Shown: piece by piece, positions 47,026 to 57,161 of the stretch
Layout of the letters: every line of letters starts with the position of its first letter
How positions within the stretch are numbered: position 1 is the stretch's first letter
Assembly: GCA_038134485.1 (NCBI GenBank)
Contig: JAYPVG010000003.1
Coordinates: forward strand, 1 to 64,000
DNA from: NORP240 sp038134485
Lineage (GTDB): Bacteria; Pseudomonadota; Gammaproteobacteria; Pseudomonadales; Pseudohongiellaceae
Reading direction: 5' to 3'
DNA: 64,000 bases
The notes under the pieces: generated by a model
What the model was told of the DNA's origin: nothing
The model's database searches: none
What the model saw: only the letters and a program-made list of their open reading frames with translations
Translations under genes and position numbers: made by a program

Positions 47026-49056
47026 TCATTTTCCCAATTGGAATCTCAGTTCGCGCAGGGACTTCCTGAATTCCGTTAGCGGAGCGGATGCTTCCGTTTC
47101 GGACGTCTCATGTTCCTGGTAAGCGAGCTTCATGTAGAGCCCGGTAATTTGCTCGAGACTTGAGGTTAGATCCGGTCGCCGTTTTTCTATGCGGGCCAGG
47201 TAGTCCAGAGGAGCTTCACCGGTTTGACGCTGCAACCCTATTTTACCTAGCTGATCACAATAGTTTCGGTACAGCTGTTCAATTTCACGACAAGGGCTTG
47301 GCCGAGGCCTCCTCAGACTAAACAATGCCGAAAGCCCAAGAGCGAGTGAACTGGATATCATTAGCACCAATATGACCTTGCTCGCGCTGAACGCACCAAA
47401 CCAACGCTCAAACAACTGGAATTGCCGCTCTACACCATAGCTGACCACTCGTCTGTTCCATGTATACTCGATCGAATCCAGGCGCAGACGCAGAGTATTC
47501 AGCCAATTTGCGTTGCGAAATCTTGCTAGCGAAAAAAGTGAATCATTCAGAAAAGCAGGATCATCTCCAAACGCAGCCTCCACCCCGTCAGAAATTCGCT
47601 CCGGGGCAACAATAGAAGTCGGATCTACACGAACCCATCCTTCGCCAGGAAGCCAGACTTCACTCCAGGCGTGGGCGTTATACTGGTAGACCATCATGTA
47701 ATCCTCGAAGCGGTTATATTCCCCACCCTGGTAGCCGGCAACGACTCGCGCAGGAATACCTGCCGCTCGCATCATAAACGTGAATGCACCGGCATAATGC
47801 TCGCAGTAACCCGAGCGGGAATCGAATAAAAATTCATCGATCCTTTCCGTTCCCAGCAAGGGCGGACTCAATGTATATACAAACTGCTGTTGAAAAAGTG
47901 CCAGCACCCGATACACGTAATCGCGATCAGTTGCTTCGCCAGCCCTCAAAGATTGCGCCAGCTCCCTGCTCCTTGGATTTCCCGAGTCCGGCAATGACAG
48001 CGAACGGCGACGTGCACTATCAAGCAGCAATAGATCGGTCTGGTGATCAGGATAGGACTGCAGATCGTAACTGAATCGCTGAGCCACTGGAGTGCGATTA
48101 AAAAGCTCAAAGTTCCGCCCTTCCACTATTCCGGCAGTCAACGGTTCTGCCAGATGCAAGCCATACAACCATCGCCTGAAACTCGGCTCCAGAATAATGT
48201 TGTAGCTCAGAGGCTCGCCAGACACCGAAGCCCGCTCCTGGTAATCAATCGTCACCGGAGCGTTCGCAGCTGCAGCCGCGTACGCCGAGCGCCCCTGCCG
48301 GCTCCAGGTGATACCGTCAAAATAGTCCAGCACTAGCCCACGCCAATACAGGTCTTGATGCAAGGGTGGAGGATTGTTTTCAAAGGTAACTCTAAACGCC
48401 AGATCCGCAGACTGGGCTAGCCGGCTAATATCTCCGGGAGACATCTCATCGGACACTCCAGTCGTCGCTACGGACTGATCCGGAACTGCCCAAAGCGGTC
48501 CGATCCTGGGGAAAATAAGGAAAAGTGCGATCATCAGCGGCAGGCTCTGGGCCGTTATTCTAACCGCTATGCCCACTGTGCTATTACCACCACTGTCCAT
48601 AAACGATCGATTAATGGATACCATGCCAGCGATGATCACATTAACCATCAGAGTGAGATAAATGGCCATGACGAGACTTTGGGAGAATAGCAGGGACACA
48701 GCGGCCATAATAAATCCAAGGGATAGAACAACGTAAACATCCCTTTTGCTCTGCATTTCGACCAGCTTGAAAATAAATCCAAGCGCCAGCAGACTAGCAG
48801 CCACGTCAAGGTCAATATCCAGAGATCGTAACTGGCTGGCTCCACCAAGCAAGATCACTACTACCGCCAGTACGCGAGTCTTCGTGTCTGGATAATCCAG
48901 CTTTCCCGCAAAGATTAGAATCCGCCAACCGATACAACCCAGCGCTACAAAACTAATCCAAATGGGCAGGCGCGCGGCGTGGGGAGCCAACGCCATTACA
49001 ACAAGTATCAATACCCAAACGAGGCTATTTCGAGGAATCAGGTAGCCCAATTCCAT
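47026..49056 (-). CDS. tgpA: TgpA-like transglutaminase-family membrane protein
   Basis: The 676-residue protein has a polytopic N-terminal membrane part (about 1-190), a periplasmic transglutaminase domain and a single C-terminal helix (about 555-575) with a DUF4129-like cytoplasmic tail. The catalytic triad is visible: Cys about 416 in SGYCEHYAG, His about 463 in NAHAWSEVWLPG and Asp about 478 in VRVDPTS. In Pseudomonas the homologue TgpA is essential, with an unclear substrate. It is the third gene of the minus-strand MoxR-DUF58-TgpA unit. Confidence 0.93.
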   Translation of the reverse strand: MELGYLIPRNSLVWVLILVVMALAPHAARLPIWISFVALGCIGWRILIFAGKLDYPDTKTRVLAVVVILLGGASQLRSLDIDLDVAASLLALGFIFKLVEMQSKRDVYVVLSLGFIMAAVSLLFSQSLVMAIYLTLMVNVIIAGMVSINRSFMDSGGNSTVGIAVRITAQSLPLMIALFLIFPRIGPLWAVPDQSVATTGVSDEMSPGDISRLAQSADLAFRVTFENNPPPLHQDLYWRGLVLDYFDGITWSRQGRSAYAAAAANAPVTIDYQERASVSGEPLSYNIILEPSFRRWLYGLHLAEPLTAGIVEGRNFELFNRTPVAQRFSYDLQSYPDHQTDLLLLDSARRRSLSLPDSGNPRSRELAQSLRAGEATDRDYVYRVLALFQQQFVYTLSPPLLGTERIDEFLFDSRSGYCEHYAGAFTFMMRAAGIPARVVAGYQGGEYNRFEDYMMVYQYNAHAWSEVWLPGEGWVRVDPTSIVAPERISDGVEAAFGDDPAFLNDSLFSLARFRNANWLNTLRLRLDSIEYTWNRRVVSYGVERQFQLFERWFGAFSASKVILVLMISSSLALGLSALFSLRRPRPSPCREIEQLYRNYCDQLGKIGLQRQTGEAPLDYLARIEKRRPDLTSSLEQITGLYMKLAYQEHETSETEASAPLTEFRKSLRELRFQLGK

Positions 49057-49059
49057 CGC

Positions 49060-50076
49060 CTAGCCCCTTTTGATATCGGATGGAGTTGATTTGGTGTCTG
49101 GCAAATTGAATAGCGCAAGCGCACGCAAGACTTTTATCTTGTGCTTTTTACCCGCGGCAGGAGAAATCTCTATTCCAGGTAGTTTGACTCCGAAAGTGGC
49201 ACCCAGGCTTGCCAGCTGCAATACACAGTAGCAGAGCCTTGAAAGCCTCTCTTCTTGACTAAAGCCAAAGAACATATCCCAATCCAGCCAAAGCTGCTCA
49301 TCGACCGGTTCTATAAACTGCTTAACCAGCATTCCCTGTCCGCGAGCCACATTTTTCCAAGCCACCTGCTTCAGGGAATCTCCGGGAACAAAACTGCGAA
49401 ATCCATGAAAATCGTCAGTACCGCTTCTCACCAGTTTTGATTCCACGCCGGAGCTAGCCCCATGAAGCACCTCTTTGAGAGATACCGCTACAGGCCGGGG
49501 ATAAACCAGACAGTGCGTCTGCAGGTTGACAATCGACCAGGTACTGAACAACCCGGTAGGAAAACGGCTGCGCACATAGAGCTTTGGTGCCGCCAATTCG
49601 CCACGCCGACTGGCAGGAAGAAAGACCGAAACCTGTTCCTCAGTGGCACGACTCATGCCCGCCCTGCTAACCCTTGACCCTCGAAACAGTAGCTCCAGGG
49701 ACTCTGGACTCCCTGTGTCATCACTGCTCAGCACAATCTGGAATGCCGCATCCTCGCCGCAAAAAACCGGGCTGCATGGCATAGACGATAATCGCAGGCC
49801 GTTGAGGTTATTAAACCCGTGCAGCATAGCAACCAGAAACAGGCTCACCATCATGAATGCCAGGCCAAACCCCAGGCTATTTTCGTAATTTATCGCCGCA
49901 ATCAATACCACCAGAATTGCCAGGGCCAGCAGTACACCCTGCGACGAAGGAATGATAAGAATGTTTTTACGATTGAGAATTACCTCGTCGGCAGGAGGAT
50001 TGCGCTTCTCCGACCAGGCTTCGATTCTCCTGGCTACCCAGGACGTACTCTTAGGCTTTTCCATAACACTACGCAA
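49060..50076 (-). CDS. DUF58 domain protein (second MoxR system)
   Basis: The 338-residue protein has two N-terminal helices (about 40-85) and then a beta-rich segment ending in the DUF58 motif DDFHGFRSFVPGDSLKQVAW then KNVARGQ. It differs clearly from the DUF58 protein of the first system: it has membrane helices and lacks the VWA-like site. It lies 3 bp from the tgpA-like gene and 39 bp after the MoxR gene. Confidence 0.92.
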   Translation of the reverse strand: MRSVMEKPKSTSWVARRIEAWSEKRNPPADEVILNRKNILIIPSSQGVLLALAILVVLIAAINYENSLGFGLAFMMVSLFLVAMLHGFNNLNGLRLSSMPCSPVFCGEDAAFQIVLSSDDTGSPESLELLFRGSRVSRAGMSRATEEQVSVFLPASRRGELAAPKLYVRSRFPTGLFSTWSIVNLQTHCLVYPRPVAVSLKEVLHGASSGVESKLVRSGTDDFHGFRSFVPGDSLKQVAWKNVARGQGMLVKQFIEPVDEQLWLDWDMFFGFSQEERLSRLCYCVLQLASLGATFGVKLPGIEISPAAGKKHKIKVLRALALFNLPDTKSTPSDIKRG

Positions 50077-50115
50077 TTTCCTTTGCTAATGATTGGTCGA
50101 GGCAGGAGACATGCA

Positions 50116-51096
50116 TTATTGAATTACATCCACGTCGGATAGCAATCGCTGCGCCAGTGAGGCCCCGGTATGACCATCCTCATCGCTCAGAGCGCGTAAT
50201 CGATGCTCGACGACCGCCGGAAGCACCGCCTGCACGTCTTCGGGAATTACGTGATCTCGTCCTGCCATGAGGGCCCATGTTTTCGCTGCACTCATCAGGG
50301 CGAGACTTCCGCGAGGTGATAAACCGAAATGAAAATCTTCCTTGTTGCGGGTATACGCGATCAGCCGCTGCACATAGTCCAGTAACGAATCGCTGCTGTG
50401 AATTTTAGCAGACAGCCGACTGAAATTTTGAATATCCTCAGCCGAAAGGCACTGCTTCACAAGGGCTGCACTTTCCGTAGACGCATCCCGCAGAAGCAAC
50501 TGGCGTTCCGCCTGCTGATTTGGATAGCCGAGATGGAGTCGCATCAGAAACCGGTCCAATTGCGACTCGGGAAGTGGGAAAGTACCGGAAAGCGTAACTG
50601 GATTCTGCGTCGCAATGACAAAAAAGGGCTGTGGCAATTTTCTGGTTTCACCTTCCACAGTAACCTGACCTTCTTCCATTGCTTCCAACAAAGCGCTTTG
50701 CGTTTTCGGAGTAGTGCGATTTATCTCATCAGCCAGAATAAGCTGACTAAAAATAGGTCCGGGATGGAAAATAAATCCTCCACTAGACTGATCAAAAATG
50801 GAGACTCCGAGAATATCCGCCGGGAGCAGATCGCTAGTGAACTGGATACGGTTATGAGCCAGGCCGAATGCACTGGCCAGAGCCTGGGAAAGCGTTGTTT
50901 TCCCCATTCCCGGCATATCTTCTATAAGAAGATGACCACCGGAAAAAAGGCAACAAATAGCTAATCTAATCTGCTGCTCTTTACCGAGTAGAACCTTGCT
51001 GATCTCCGCTATCGCGGAGTCAACTTTCTCTTCAATGGCGGTGCCTTTATTACCTTTATTTTTCGCCAAATTCTTAGTTGGATTTATAGTTAACAT
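50116..51096 (-). CDS. MoxR-family AAA+ ATPase (second system)
   Basis: The 326-residue AAA+ ATPase has Walker A EDMPGMGKTTLSQALA, DLLPADILGVSIFDQ, Walker B LILADEINRTTPKTQSALLEAM, sensor ATQNPVTLSGTFPLPESQLDRF and sensor 2 SPRGSLALM. It heads the MoxR-DUF58-TgpA unit. It is no close copy of the first MoxR: the Walker A, insert and tail differ, so these are two subfamilies and not a duplication. It lies 30 bp downstream of purF. Confidence 0.94.
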   Translation of the reverse strand: MLTINPTKNLAKNKGNKGTAIEEKVDSAIAEISKVLLGKEQQIRLAICCLFSGGHLLIEDMPGMGKTTLSQALASAFGLAHNRIQFTSDLLPADILGVSIFDQSSGGFIFHPGPIFSQLILADEINRTTPKTQSALLEAMEEGQVTVEGETRKLPQPFFVIATQNPVTLSGTFPLPESQLDRFLMRLHLGYPNQQAERQLLLRDASTESAALVKQCLSAEDIQNFSRLSAKIHSSDSLLDYVQRLIAYTRNKEDFHFGLSPRGSLALMSAAKTWALMAGRDHVIPEDVQAVLPAVVEHRLRALSDEDGHTGASLAQRLLSDVDVIQ

Positions 51097-51125
51097 GCGG
51101 ATTCTCTACCCTGCCACTTTTTCGC

Positions 51126-52646
51126 CTACTCCTGCAAATCGGCGGTCAGGTTACTATTTTTTCTGCTGCCGTAATTTTGTCGCTGAGCCTTTGCATCGTC
51201 ATTTCGGGCCATCTCCAGTCGCTTCAAATACATTTCGTCAACATCGCCCGTTACATAATCGCCGTTAAAAACACTGCATTCATATTCGGTGATGGCTGGA
51301 TTGCCTTCCCGCGCTGACTCAATCAGATCCTCAAGGTCCTGGTAAACTAGCCAATCAGCACCGATTAACTTCTCAACCTGTTCATCGGTTTTTCCACTGG
51401 CTATAAGCTCGCTGGCTGCGGGCATATCGATACCATACACGTTCGGGTAGCGGACTGCCGGAGCAGCCGAAGCGAAGTAAACTTTATTGGCACCTGCATC
51501 GCGGGCCATCTGAATAATTTGTTTGCAGGTCGTTCCGCGAACAATTGAATCATCCACCAGAAGAACATTCTTTCCCTTAAATTCTAGGTCAATCGCATTG
51601 AGCTTCTGACGTACCGATTTTCGCCTCTCGCTTTGACCAGGCATGATAAACGTACGTCCAATATAACGATTTTTTACAAACCCCTCACGAAACTTGACGC
51701 CAAGACGATTGGCCAGTTCCAGAGCCGAAGTCCGACTGGTATCCGGAATTGGAATCACGACATCGATATCATGATCTGGCCTGAGACGAGCAACCTTTTC
51801 AGCAAGCTTTTCCCCCATCCGAAGCCGGGCTTTGTAGACAGAAATACTGTCCATTAGGGAGTCCGGTCGGGCAAAGTAGACATGCTCGAAAATACAGGGG
51901 GTAAACTTACCCTGCACCGTGCACACTTTGGTATGGAGATTGCCGTCCACATCAATGTAAACCGCCTCGCCGGGTGCGACATCCCGAATCAATTCAAATC
52001 CCTGGGCGTCCAGAGCGACACTTTCCGAAGCTATCATGTATTCAACTTGCTGCCCTGTCACTCGTCTACCAAAGACCAGCGGCCTGATTCCGTGTCTGTC
52101 ACGAAAGCCCACAATACCGTACCCCGCAATCATGACTACTGCGGCATAGCCTCCGCGGCTGCGCGAATGGACACCTCTGACAGCTGTAAAAATATCATCA
52201 GGGGTGGGAACCTCCTTTCCGGACTGCTGTAATTCGTGGGCGAAAACATTGAGTAAAACTTCCGAGTCGGAATCAGTATTGATATGTCGCAGGTCGTCGT
52301 TGAACAATTCCCGGACCAACTCCGCCGTATTAGTCAGATTACCGTTGTGCACCAGCGCCAGACCGTAGGGTGAATTGACATAAAACGGTTGCGCCAGCGC
52401 AGGGCTGGAACTTCCGGCAGTAGGGTAACGAACATGCCCTACTCCGATTTGCCCGGTCAGACGTCGCATATGTCGGGTACGGAATACGTCTTTAACAAGA
52501 CCGTTATCTTTGCGCAGGTTTAACTTGCCATTGTCACTGGTCATGATACCCGCTGCGTCCTGCCCCCTATGTTGCAAGACTGTTAAAGTGTCGTACAAAC
52601 ACACGCCCGCGTCAGAACCTACCACTACCCCTACCAGACCACACAT
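51126..52646 (-). CDS. purF: amidophosphoribosyltransferase
   Basis: PurF is the first committed enzyme of purine synthesis, making phosphoribosylamine from PRPP and glutamine. From the ATG at 52646 (GGAG 8 nt upstream) it has 506 residues. After Met removal the catalytic Cys is first (MCGLVGVVVG). A glutaminase domain and a phosphoribosyltransferase domain with the PRPP loop VLLVDDSIVRGTT follow. The frame is open upstream to 52742, overlapping cvpA. The cvpA-purF order is the classical one. Confidence 0.98.
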   Translation of the reverse strand: MCGLVGVVVGSDAGVCLYDTLTVLQHRGQDAAGIMTSDNGKLNLRKDNGLVKDVFRTRHMRRLTGQIGVGHVRYPTAGSSSPALAQPFYVNSPYGLALVHNGNLTNTAELVRELFNDDLRHINTDSDSEVLLNVFAHELQQSGKEVPTPDDIFTAVRGVHSRSRGGYAAVVMIAGYGIVGFRDRHGIRPLVFGRRVTGQQVEYMIASESVALDAQGFELIRDVAPGEAVYIDVDGNLHTKVCTVQGKFTPCIFEHVYFARPDSLMDSISVYKARLRMGEKLAEKVARLRPDHDIDVVIPIPDTSRTSALELANRLGVKFREGFVKNRYIGRTFIMPGQSERRKSVRQKLNAIDLEFKGKNVLLVDDSIVRGTTCKQIIQMARDAGANKVYFASAAPAVRYPNVYGIDMPAASELIASGKTDEQVEKLIGADWLVYQDLEDLIESAREGNPAITEYECSVFNGDYVTGDVDEMYLKRLEMARNDDAKAQRQNYGSRKNSNLTADLQE

Positions 52647-52677
52647 TTTTCTTACTCCGAGATTACTGACGGAAACT

Positions 52678-53211
52678 TCACTTAAGGACCGTATCAGGCG
52701 TTGATGTTTCAACCAATTCATCGGTTTCGCTATTATTCTCAAAGAATATCCGTGACACGCTTACGGCCTCCTCGCCATAGGGAATCAATTGCGAGTCCTG
52801 CCAGTCGAGAGATTCCGAAAAAAAGCTCCCCGCAAGAAACACTCCTAACATCACAATCAGACAGCCCCGAGCCAGCCCAAATACCCCACCCAACAATCGA
52901 TCTGTGAAAGCAAGCCCAACAAATGAAATCAATTTAGCCACGAGACGGTTTATAAGCGCCCCCACCACGAGGGTGGCGAAAAACAATAGAGAAAATGATG
53001 CTATCAGCCTGGTTGTTTCTCCCTCAAAAATCGATTCCAGAAAAGGTGCCAAATCATCACTATACACCCGCGCGATTAACAGTGCTGCGACCCAGGTCAC
53101 TAGTGAAAGCACCTCCCTGACAAGGCCGCGCCACAAGCCAAACAACAGCGAAATCAGCACAACTACCGAAATCAGTATATCGATCCAGTTAAAACTGGCT
53201 AACTGGCTCAC
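52678..53211 (-). CDS. cvpA: CvpA-family inner-membrane protein
   Basis: This 177-residue protein has four membrane segments (about 10-28, 33-50, 65-88, 105-125). The conserved N-terminus is FNWIDILISVVVLISLLFG with GLVREVLSLVTW. The family is linked to colicin V production in E. coli, and to envelope integrity and purF expression. It lies 31 bp upstream of the purF start. Confidence 0.94.
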   Translation of the reverse strand: MSQLASFNWIDILISVVVLISLLFGLWRGLVREVLSLVTWVAALLIARVYSDDLAPFLESIFEGETTRLIASFSLLFFATLVVGALINRLVAKLISFVGLAFTDRLLGGVFGLARGCLIVMLGVFLAGSFFSESLDWQDSQLIPYGEEAVSVSRIFFENNSETDELVETSTPDTVLK

Positions 53212-53261
53212 TGGCAGCCTCGTTGCGCAAATCTAGCCATCACAACTCCGACAGACTGTCA

Positions 53262-53840
53262 TCAAATCGAATCCACTTCAAAACGTACAACAAGACCCGC
53301 CAGTTGAAATTCGTCCTGCAAGCGGTCCTTGAGAAGATTTGCTTCGCCGCGATCGACATGGGGCCCGACAAAAACTCCAGTGGCAACGCCCTGAGCTCCG
53401 GGTATATCCCGGCTGTAGGCCCGGTATCCAGCATCCAGTAATCTTCTGGTAAGACTCACCGCGTTGGCACTGTCGGAAAAAACCCCGAGCCTGACACTCC
53501 AGCCTTCAGGGAGAGACAATTCGTCCAGCTTCGGCTCTGCGCTAACCAGCCCAGGATCTATTGTTACTTGCTCGGCATCTTGAAGCTGTTGTTCGTCGAC
53601 AGATACGGTGGCCGTCGGGGCGACCGCAACCGCGGATTGCGACTGAAATCGATCAGCATCGATGACCGGACGCTCGGGTTCCGGTTCCGGCATAAAATCA
53701 ATTATGGGGGTATCGGGGATACGACTACTGATAGTAGGTTGGTAATTGCCGTCACCGTCAAGAACCAGCGGAAGGAAAATCAGGGCCAGAGCCAGCAGGA
53801 CAAAAGTACCAACGACTCGCTGTTTCGTACTCTGATTCAT
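53262..53840 (-). CDS. SPOR-domain protein (DedD-like)
   Basis: This 192-residue protein has one N-terminal membrane helix (about 7-27, GTFVLLALALIFLPLVLDG), a proline-rich periplasmic linker and a C-terminal SPOR domain (about 115-190, LPEGWSVRLGVFSDSANAVS, LLDAGYRAYSR and GVFVGPHVDRGEA). SPOR domains bind denuded peptidoglycan at the division site, so a septal role like DedD is likely. It lies between folC and cvpA, as in Pseudomonas. Confidence 0.93.
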   Translation of the reverse strand: MNQSTKQRVVGTFVLLALALIFLPLVLDGDGNYQPTISSRIPDTPIIDFMPEPEPERPVIDADRFQSQSAVAVAPTATVSVDEQQLQDAEQVTIDPGLVSAEPKLDELSLPEGWSVRLGVFSDSANAVSLTRRLLDAGYRAYSRDIPGAQGVATGVFVGPHVDRGEANLLKDRLQDEFQLAGLVVRFEVDSI

Positions 53841-53942
53841 CGAACCTCCAAATTTATTGGATGCCGCAATGCCAGATTCTGTAATCTTCGTTCTATATTT
53901 TGAAAGTATGGAGTTGCCTGCTTCCCATTAATCATAGATGCA

Positions 53943-55220
53943 TTAGATTCCAAGAAAACCAAGAATCGCAGACACAATATAGAACGATCCAGTTACGACT
54001 ATTGTATCATCAGGGCCAGCCTCACCGCATGCGGCCAGATAAGCTTCAGCCGCGCTTGAGAAAGCTACCGGCCTGGCAGAATCAATAGACTCCACTATCA
54101 GTGACGTGAGCTCCTGGGCCGGCATACAGCGATCCAGATCCACTTGCGCAATATACCAGATGTCAACCGCTGACGCTAAGGCTTGCGCAAAACTGACAAC
54201 ATCTTTATCGGCCATCATTGCCAGTACCAGAATCAACCTACCACCCTCGCGTTTTTTCGCTTTCAGATTCAGTAGCCTACTCGCCAGCAGGGCTGCTGCT
54301 GCAGGGTTATGGGCTACATCAAACAGTACGTGACGAGACCTTACGTGATCGATCCTGCTATCAAAACGGCCAGCGAGCCTGATAACGGCAATAGTCTCGC
54401 GAAGAACCTCTTCTCTCAAGGCCAGCCCCAGCAGAAACAATACCTGCAACGCGGCGGCAGCCGCATCTCGATGCAGTATAGGGTTCTCTAACCTTTTCAG
54501 GGTCAACTGTCCCTGCTCTGAAGTCGTACCCGACCAATGCCATCCGTCATCACCTTCAGCACAGGCGTCAAAATCGCGACCGATAAGATAAAGTGGCACC
54601 GCAGCGCTCTTCGTTTCAATCAGTAACCGTTCAGGGGGATCACGATCGGCACATACCAGTGGCCTGCCACTGCGCATGATACCGATCTTTTCTATGGCAA
54701 TTTGTTCACGGGTCTCCCCGAGCCACGCCGTGTGATCAAGATCTATGCTAGTGACGACTGCAACATCGCAATTAACAATATTAACGGCATCGAGACGCCC
54801 CCCGAGACCAACTTCCAGTATGACCACGTCGAGGCCGGCCTGCTTAAACAATAAAAGCGCTGCCAGGGTTCCAAACTCGAAATAGGTAAGACGGGTATCG
54901 CCACGAGTAGCTTCAATGCGGGCAAACGCATCGCAAAGCTGCTGATCACTTGCGTCAACACCCTCTACCCTGACGCGCTCGTTGAATCTTCTCAAATGGG
55001 GCGAGGTGTACGCGCCTACCCGGAGCCCATGTGCCAGCAGGAGGCCTTCCAGCAGCGCCACGCAGGAGCCCTTGCCATTCGTACCAGCGACTGTCACTAC
55101 CCGAGTTCCGGACAGATTTAGTTGCAGCTTTAGAGCAACCTCCATAACTCGATCCAGACCCAGTTCTATCTCGCGGGGATGCAGAGATTCGATATAGTGC
55201 AACCAGTCGCTAAGATTCAT
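53943..55220 (-). CDS. folC: bifunctional folylpolyglutamate/dihydrofolate synthase
   Basis: FolC adds glutamate to dihydropteroate and to folates. The 425-residue Mur-ligase-fold protein has the P-loop VAGTNGKGSCVALLEGLL (45-62), the motifs SPHLRRFNERVRV, LEVGLGGRLDAVN and SIDLDHTAWLG, and a C-terminal VAHNPAAAALL segment. Length is normal. It follows accD across a 160-bp gap in which I see no gene. Confidence 0.96.
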   Translation of the reverse strand: MNLSDWLHYIESLHPREIELGLDRVMEVALKLQLNLSGTRVVTVAGTNGKGSCVALLEGLLLAHGLRVGAYTSPHLRRFNERVRVEGVDASDQQLCDAFARIEATRGDTRLTYFEFGTLAALLLFKQAGLDVVILEVGLGGRLDAVNIVNCDVAVVTSIDLDHTAWLGETREQIAIEKIGIMRSGRPLVCADRDPPERLLIETKSAAVPLYLIGRDFDACAEGDDGWHWSGTTSEQGQLTLKRLENPILHRDAAAAALQVLFLLGLALREEVLRETIAVIRLAGRFDSRIDHVRSRHVLFDVAHNPAAAALLASRLLNLKAKKREGGRLILVLAMMADKDVVSFAQALASAVDIWYIAQVDLDRCMPAQELTSLIVESIDSARPVAFSSAAEAYLAACGEAGPDDTIVVTGSFYIVSAILGFLGI

Positions 55221-55380
55221 GATCCGACCAATAAAGAATTACCAGTATAGGAAGTGTGATGCTCACAAAGGCGAAGTCTCAACAATCCGATCCGTTTGCG
55301 ACATTTCTGCATTCGTGTGATGGAAGTCGAGAAATTGATCAGTCTGTGTTTGATGCTCAGCCCTGGCATCAAATGTCTCT

Positions 55381-56298
55381 CTAATCGCTCCCAAGGTCGG
55401 GCTTATTGATTAACGAGGGTGGTGCGCCAAGTTGTGCCAGACGATGGTGCATAAGCTTTCGAATCAACGAGGCCAAACGTTCTCGCAGGTTTTTGCGATG
55501 CACGATCATGTCAATGGCGCCGTGTTCCAACAAAAATTCACTGCGCTGAAACCCATCAGGCAGCTTGACCCTGACTGTCTGGCGAATCACATCAGGTCCG
55601 GTAAAACCCACCAGCGCATTGGGCTCAGCAATATTTATATCCCCCATCATGGCCAGACTGGCAGATACGCCGCCGTAAACCGGATCCACAAGTACTGAGA
55701 TAAAGGGCAGGCGCTCACGCCGCAACCTACCGAGGGAAGCCGCAGTTTTTGCCATCTGCATAAGCGATACCAACGCTTCCTGCATACGAGCACCACCGCT
55801 CGTTGAAAAACATACCAAAGGCAAACCTTTCGCTATACAGAGGTTTACCGCCCGGACAAATTTTTCTCCTACCACAGCACCCATTGAGCCACCGATGAAG
55901 CCAAACTCGAAGGCCGCAACCACCACCTCGGTGCCATAAACCGTGCCAGTGCATACTATCAGTGCGTCTTTTTCACCTGTGTTTTTCTGGGCCAGACTCA
56001 ACCTTTCGCGGTATTTCTTGAGATCTTTAAACTTGAGAATGTCCACCGGCTCTAAATCCGAAAACAACTCAGACTGTCCTTCTTCGTCCAGAAACAACTC
56101 GATACGTCGTCGGGCGCTGATGCGAAGATGATGGTCGCATTTTGGACAAACTTCTGCGTTCCTCTCAAGATCACCACGATACAGGGTTGCGTCACAACGC
56201 GGACATTTTTTCCAAAGTCCTTCAGGCACTGAGGATTTGTTCTTGCCACCGATCGAAGAAGTAGAGATTGACGGGAGTATTTTGTTTATCCAACTCAT
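55381..56298 (-). CDS. accD: acetyl-CoA carboxylase carboxyltransferase subunit beta
   Basis: AccD is the zinc-containing beta chain of the carboxyltransferase that makes malonyl-CoA for fatty-acid synthesis. The 305-residue protein has the C4 zinc finger C32, C35, C51, C54 and the crotonase-like core with FGFIGGSMGAVVGEKF, STSGGARMQEAL, SVLVDPVYGGVSASLAMMGD and PNALVGFTGPDVI. It follows trpA by 36 bp. The order trpA-accD-folC is common. Confidence 0.98.
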   Translation of the reverse strand: MSWINKILPSISTSSIGGKNKSSVPEGLWKKCPRCDATLYRGDLERNAEVCPKCDHHLRISARRRIELFLDEEGQSELFSDLEPVDILKFKDLKKYRERLSLAQKNTGEKDALIVCTGTVYGTEVVVAAFEFGFIGGSMGAVVGEKFVRAVNLCIAKGLPLVCFSTSGGARMQEALVSLMQMAKTAASLGRLRRERLPFISVLVDPVYGGVSASLAMMGDINIAEPNALVGFTGPDVIRQTVRVKLPDGFQRSEFLLEHGAIDMIVHRKNLRERLASLIRKLMHHRLAQLGAPPSLINKPDLGSD

Positions 56299-56334
56299 TA
56301 TTCAGAAAACCCCAGGATAATCTTTGGCGTCATA

Positions 56335-57153
56335 CTAATTGACAATATCCAATTCCGCCCTTGCCTCAGCTATAAGGCTGACAGCCGCCTCTATAGATGA
56401 GTCATCCACCTCAGCATTGCCCCAGAAACCGGCAATTCTTTCTACCAGAGCGCTACCTATCACTACGCCATCCGCGAGCGACCCCATGCGTGCAGCGCTT
56501 TCCGGATCCTTGATGCCAAATCCGACTACAATCGGAAGGTCGGTAAATGTTCGCAGCAGGCTGATATTGTTCGCAATCGATTCAGAATCGCTGATTGCAG
56601 CCCCGGTCACCCCCTTAAGTGACACGTAATACAGATATCCTGTGCATCGCTGCACGATCAGGCGGGCTCTCTCCTCACTCGTAGTGGGCGCAACCAAAAA
56701 GATCAGGTCAATCGAGGCTTCGTTCAAGAGCCGACTAAGCTCTGCAGATTCCGAGGGCGGCATGTCGACCATCAAAATCCCATCCACCCCAGCTTTGCTC
56801 GCGGCGCCAACGAATCTTTCATAACCCAGAATTTCTGCCGGATTCAAATATCCCATAAGCACCACTGGAGTGCGATCGTTACTTTGTCTGAACGCTTCTA
56901 CCAGTTCAATCACATCCAGCAAGGTAGTGCAGTTTTTCAGCGACCGCTCTACACCTCGCTGAATAACTTCTCCATCCGCGGATGGGTCGCTAAATGGCAC
57001 ACCAAGCTCGATGATGTCCGCTCCGGCATCCACCAGGGCGTGCATAAGTCGCAGAGAAGTGTTTATATCCGGATCCCCGGCGACAAGGTAGGGAATAAGG
57101 ACTTTCTGCTGCGCGTCTAGTTTTTTCTTAACGGTCGCGTTAATTCGGCTCAT
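56335..57153 (-). CDS. trpA: tryptophan synthase alpha chain
   Basis: TrpA cleaves indole-3-glycerol phosphate to indole, which it passes to TrpB. The 272-residue TIM barrel has catalytic E49 (DIIELGVPFSD) and D60 (PSADGEVIQ), then the loops VAPTTSEERA and GVTGAAISDSES and the phosphate-binding GFGIKDPESAARMG. It lies 8 bp downstream of trpB. Confidence 0.97.
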   Translation of the reverse strand: MSRINATVKKKLDAQQKVLIPYLVAGDPDINTSLRLMHALVDAGADIIELGVPFSDPSADGEVIQRGVERSLKNCTTLLDVIELVEAFRQSNDRTPVVLMGYLNPAEILGYERFVGAASKAGVDGILMVDMPPSESAELSRLLNEASIDLIFLVAPTTSEERARLIVQRCTGYLYYVSLKGVTGAAISDSESIANNISLLRTFTDLPIVVGFGIKDPESAARMGSLADGVVIGSALVERIAGFWGNAEVDDSSIEAAVSLIAEARAELDIVN

Positions 57154-57161
57154 GAATCAAG